DNA of 64,000 nt from Stomorhina lunata (Eukaryota > Arthropoda > Insecta > Diptera > Rhiniidae): NCBI GenBank assembly GCA_933228675.1, contig OW121743.1:108061468-108125467 (forward strand), in the 5' to 3' direction. The notes below the pieces were generated by a model. It saw only the letters and a program-made list of their open reading frames with translations, did no database searches and was not told where the DNA came from. The first letter of the stretch is position 1. Each line of letters starts with the position of its first letter. Shown piece by piece: positions 59,851-64,000 of the stretch. The translations under genes were made by a program, and so were the position numbers.

Positions 59851-61882
59851 CTTTTAGAATGTAGTTGGTCACCTTTTTGACACTGCACCTGACCTATTGA
59901 AGCCAGTAGTTCGTCGTTGATTAGCTAACAAAAGATGCGTTTTATTGTCATGTTTTCTGTTTGTTTCTCTTATTATTTATTTAAGAAAAAGTGTTATTGA
60001 ATAGTAACGATGTAGTAACCAATATCATTTTCTGTTTCTTTTGTGATTCACCTTTCATCTAAAAACATTTAATGTTACGACAGGGTCATAATTTTGTTGA
60101 AAAAATTACACTATCATTTATGGTATGTGGTTTCAAAGATTTCTCTATCAGCTCCATAGAGGAAGATTTTACAAATAACTTAAAAGAAAATCAAAATGAT
60201 AATGATCTCTTAATAGAAATAATATCATATGCGTAAATATTGTATTTAAGGCACTGAGAGAAATTTTTGGGGGATTTAAAAAGTAAACAAAATAGTTGTG
60301 AATTTATATGGAATTTTTCTGCTTTTTTATATATGTTTAAGTAATTTTCGGCAGGAATTTTAAAATGTGAGCTAATGTCATATGTGCATCGATTATGTAG
60401 AAATTCTGTATATTAAATTAGAATTATTAATTACCACAGTAAGCTCTTTCGGCTGTAAGCACTAAAGCATTATCACGCCCCCGATGTATGTTTTTCATGT
60501 TTCCATTTCCAAAGAAATGCTTGCTGCAAATTAATTGTCAAACTTGCCAAAAGAAATCTTAAATATTCCCCTTATTTCTAGATTAACCCCTATTAAATAT
60601 TAAAATCTTCCAATTTGATATTGTCAAATTTTCATTATAAAGACTTCTCTATGTGTATGATGGGCGCCATCACCTGTAAAATAATAGCACTGTTTGTTAT
60701 ATTGACCTGCATGCATTGTTGGTGGCAAGTGCATACGCATACCGTCTGCATATCTGGATACCAGATACAATAAGATCCAATGCATTTTAGTCAGTTATTA
60801 AGCCAAACCAACCAATAAGTCCCACAGATCGACATAACGACTGACAGTCAGACAAACAAACGAACAAAAGCATTAAAACACAAATTTTATGCACAATCAA
60901 GCTGTTTGAGGGTACGACGACGGATACCTTTACCACCGATACCAACGATTTTTGATGGGTCTTTGAATTGAAATTGGAGTTTGAGTGTTTGCATGATGTA
61001 AGTGCGTGAGTGTGAGTGTAGGATAACAACGTGGGGTCTTGTCTTGTATCTCAACGTTATCGAAATTTAATATTTTGTCTGCTGTTGTCTTTGTTATTGT
61101 TGTTGCCATAAAATACCCGTTTAAGGAAACGAAGCATAAAACGTTTTGTAACTGATAACGTTAGGTGATAATTGTCTTTAACTTTAACAGACGCCCAAAG
61201 TTGAGTATAACGCCGGATTAAAACCCTTTAGCTAAATTTACCACAGATGGTTTTGTTGCAACTTGCATTTTGTAGAAGACAAGAAAAAAAAACAAAAAAT
61301 ACTTTCACTTAATTCATTAATATTTAAATTCAAATAAAGATTCTTGTATCTTTCATTCGTTTATGGATATTCAATAGCCGATTAACATATAAAACTGTTT
61401 TTATATGACCATTGTTTAACGATTGCTTTTAACAATACAAATATAATTTGATATCCATTATGCATAAATTAAAGAAACATTAATTCAAATATTCCCATAA
61501 ATAAATGGTCATTTCAAGATAATCAACCATTTTGGCACGGTGGGAAGTCATTTACACATATGTCGCAGATGAAAAGTGAATTTAATTTCACTGCGCTGTG
61601 AAAATTGTGAAATGATACTGAAATGTGGAGACATCAACTGAGACAACTGTTTATTAGATTTTAAGAGAAGTTTTTAATTAATCTTTTATAATTAAGTTTG
61701 GGCTATAATATAAATAAATCGGAAATAATTAAAAATAGTTTAGGTATATGGGATAATTAAGAAAGTTTGAAAAGGCACAGGGGAGCTAATAAGATAAACA
61801 TGTATTTGGGATCAAAATTCAAGATTTCAGTGAACTCTGTACCTATTTATTTATTTTGAAACAATCTATATTTTCAGCATTA
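59851..61882. other. Spacer with possible conserved noncoding sequence
   Basis: 60400-61650 is the least repetitive and least AT-rich part of the window, with mixed words such as GATACCTTTACCACCGATAC and GTGCATACGCATACCGTC and no long frame (an 80-codon minus frame at 60787-61029 looks like chance). This texture fits intronic or intergenic regulatory DNA, but I see no specific site I can name. Confidence 0.35.
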
Positions 61883-62390
61883 AACAAGTAAGAGTGTTAT
61901 ATTCGGCTGTGCCGAATCTTGTTTACCCAACATCAAGATGTACGAGAGTGCAGCTAATTCAAAATGTTGGCCAAATGTGGTATTGTTGGTAATATATTTG
62001 GACTAAATTCGGTTGCAATGGTATAGTTATTATAGTTCAACATTTAAAAGTATCTAAGTGGTTTCACAAGTATTTAATTTGGACAAAATGCTGTTCCATA
62101 ACCGAATATAGTTTTACATTAATAAGCTGTTTCGTTGTGCCATAAACATGCTGATAGAAACACGGCAGGTTCATATATTTTGTTAGGAGTTCCTAATGCA
62201 TCTACCGTGTATAAAGTCTGGACCTAACATTTATTGATAGCTATCTAATATCGTAGATGCAATCTTAATATACTGAATATACCTCCAAATCTTTTTGATT
62301 GTAGATATAAAAAGGGGATGTTATATATATAAGAACTATAGCCAAATGTTGACCGATTATTACGATTATTTATATACTGGCTTGTATTAA
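61883..62390 (-). mobile_element. DINE-1/Helentron-like element, family B, truncated by a Helitron
   Basis: Starts AACAAGTAAGAGTGTTATAT with the TTCGGCTGTGCCGAA hairpin as in 5961-8300, then diverges and is cut off at the 5' TC of the Helitron. Confidence 0.55.
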
Positions 62391-64000
62391 TCTTATATTC
62401 TTAAACGAGCAATAATTGTATATATATATATAAATATATATATATATAGAATGGCTATCTCGAAAACGGCTCTAACGATTTTGATAAAATTTGGACAGTC
62501 TGTACCTTTTTTGATGTATAGGTCGAAGAAGAAGGGACTTTTGGAACTTTTACCTCTAAGAGGGTAAAAACGGGTAAAAAGGGGAAAAAATCGAAAACGC
62601 TATATCTCCTAAAGTAATAGGTATAGAAACAAAATTAAAATTACGTTTTAAACAGCTTTGAAAATAAGCGGACAGGTGTTTGGTAGTTTTTTGAAACTAT
62701 GTCCGGTAGGGGGTAAAAAAGGGTGAAAATAGTTTTTTTTGGCACCTTTTTAGCCCACTCTTATATTTTAAACTAAAGAATATAGAAAGAAACTTGGTAC
62801 TGCAATCAATAGATGTAAAAGAAACATTAAACACGTATTTGGTACTTTTTTGATTTTGGAGCCAAAATGGGTAAAAAAGGGATAAAATGATAACTTAACA
62901 TCTCCAAAGTAATATGAATAGGAACATTATACATTATGTTAAATGCGTTTAAAAAAAATGTACCGAATTCAATTGGCACAAAAAAAGTACCAAATATACA
63001 TATGGAACTTTTAGAAATTAGGGAATAAAAAGGGGGAAAAATTAGTATCATTTTAAACAAATGAATGTTTGTCTGTATGTATGTTCTTTACAGAATTATG
63101 ATTATGTTATGCTCTTTAGCGAAGATGTTGCGGATAAGCCGGCGAAGGTTTTAAAGTTGATAAGACTAATTTCCGACAGATGGCGCCACAGAAAATTACT
63201 AAAAATTAATTACATCGCAAACTATACATTTGATAATGCTATGATCTTTAGCAAAGTTGTAGCGCATGAGCCGACGAAGGATTTTTAGTTGGTATGAATA
63301 ATTTCCGACAGGTGGCGCTACAGAAACTTAATCAAAGTCAATTTAATCGTAATCTGTACATTTAATCATGCTACAATCTTTAGCAAAGTTGTTGCACATG
63401 AGCCGACGAGGGTTTCTTAGTTGGTATGAAGAAATTTCGACAGGTGGCGCCACTGAAATTTACTCAAAGTCAATTTAATCGTAAGCTGTACATTTAATCA
63501 TGCTATAATCTTCAGCAAAGTTGTTACGGATAAGCCGAAGAAGGTTTATGAATTGGAATGAGCAAAGTCCGACAGATGGCGCCACAGAAAATAACTCAAA
63601 ATGAATTAAACCGTAAACTGTGCATTTGATCATGTTATAATCATAAGCAAAGTTGTTACGAATAAGCAGACAAAGGTTTCTTGTATGGTGTGAACAACTT
63701 CAGGTGGCGACACTGCAAACTACTCGAAATGAATTAAATCGTAAACTGTGCATTTGATCAGACTATAATCTTTAGCAAAGTTGTTGCGCATGAGTCGACG
63801 GAGGTTTCTGTTGATATGAATAATTTCCAAAATTATTCAAAATGAGTTAAACTGTAAACTATGCAAACTTTGTGTTGGTCGGACAAAATAAATCAACTAA
63901 TTCAAAATTAACTGAATATTTCTACAATGTCTTTCCTCTAAATTTATTTTAGCACTTTATAATATAAAATATATAACAACTTTAAAATTTTTCTCAAAAT
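62391..64000 (+). mobile_element. Non-autonomous Helitron, second copy, running off the window
   Basis: Starts TCTTATATTCTTAAACGAGC and aligns to 11261-12800 nearly end to end, including ATCTCGAAAACGGCTC and GGTAAAAACGGGTAAAAAGG. The window stops about 43 bp short of the hairpin end. Confidence 0.72.
63100..63850 (+). repeat. Helitron-internal minisatellite, second copy
   Basis: Six units with cores near 63119, 63251, 63380, 63518, 63650 and 63777, in the same order and with the same unit-specific variants as 11984-12770 (for example the short GAACGACTTCAGGCGGC unit matching GAACAACTTCAGGTGGC). Confidence 0.75.

Overview
The window looks like noncoding euchromatic DNA from a brachyceran fly, most likely a calyptrate (blowfly, housefly or flesh-fly type). 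It is very AT-rich, I found no intact host gene or exon on either strand, and it carries DINE-1/Helentron-like elements, Helitrons, TA-flanked MITEs and a DD37E-type mariner relic. It could be one large intron or an intergenic tract. The species assignment is inference.

Layout. 1-13 kb is a nest of transposons: a DINE-like copy (1-725), a TTAA-flanked piggyBac-like element (1074-2717), a second TTAA-flanked composite (3079-8675) holding a RING-finger relic, a MITE and a 2.3-kb DINE-like element, then a second, inverted copy of that MITE (8874-11165). That copy carries two further insertions whose empty sites can be read in the first copy: a 1301-bp TA-flanked element and a 263-bp TTA-flanked one. 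A Helitron (11261-12843) follows. 15-60 kb is dominated by eleven tandem arrays of 29-31-bp units totalling about 23 kb, roughly 780 units by length. All share one skeleton of A-tract/T-tract pairs separated by GAT.. and .ATAG, but each array has its own variant. Between them lie ordinary AT-rich spacers, three copies of a ~310-bp MITE-like family, a palindrome array (17.5-18.3 kb), a repeat with a covarying hairpin (39.3, 43.4 and 45.8 kb), a LINE tail relic (46.9 kb), a degenerate ~130-bp tandem repeat split by a DINE-like copy (47.4-49.0 kb) and a broken mariner transposase (53.0-53.9 kb) sitting inside an array. 59.9-61.9 kb is the most gene-like noncoding stretch. The window ends in a DINE-like fragment cut by a second Helitron.

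No genes here work together as a pathway. The two readable coding relics, a transposase and a RING finger, are both broken, as is the possible LINE C-terminus. The main interest is the satellite system: locally homogenised variants, higher-order duplications, one pair of arrays in inverted orientation, and a very high density of CGATA boxes. All repeat boundaries were read by eye and are approximate unless a target duplication fixes them.
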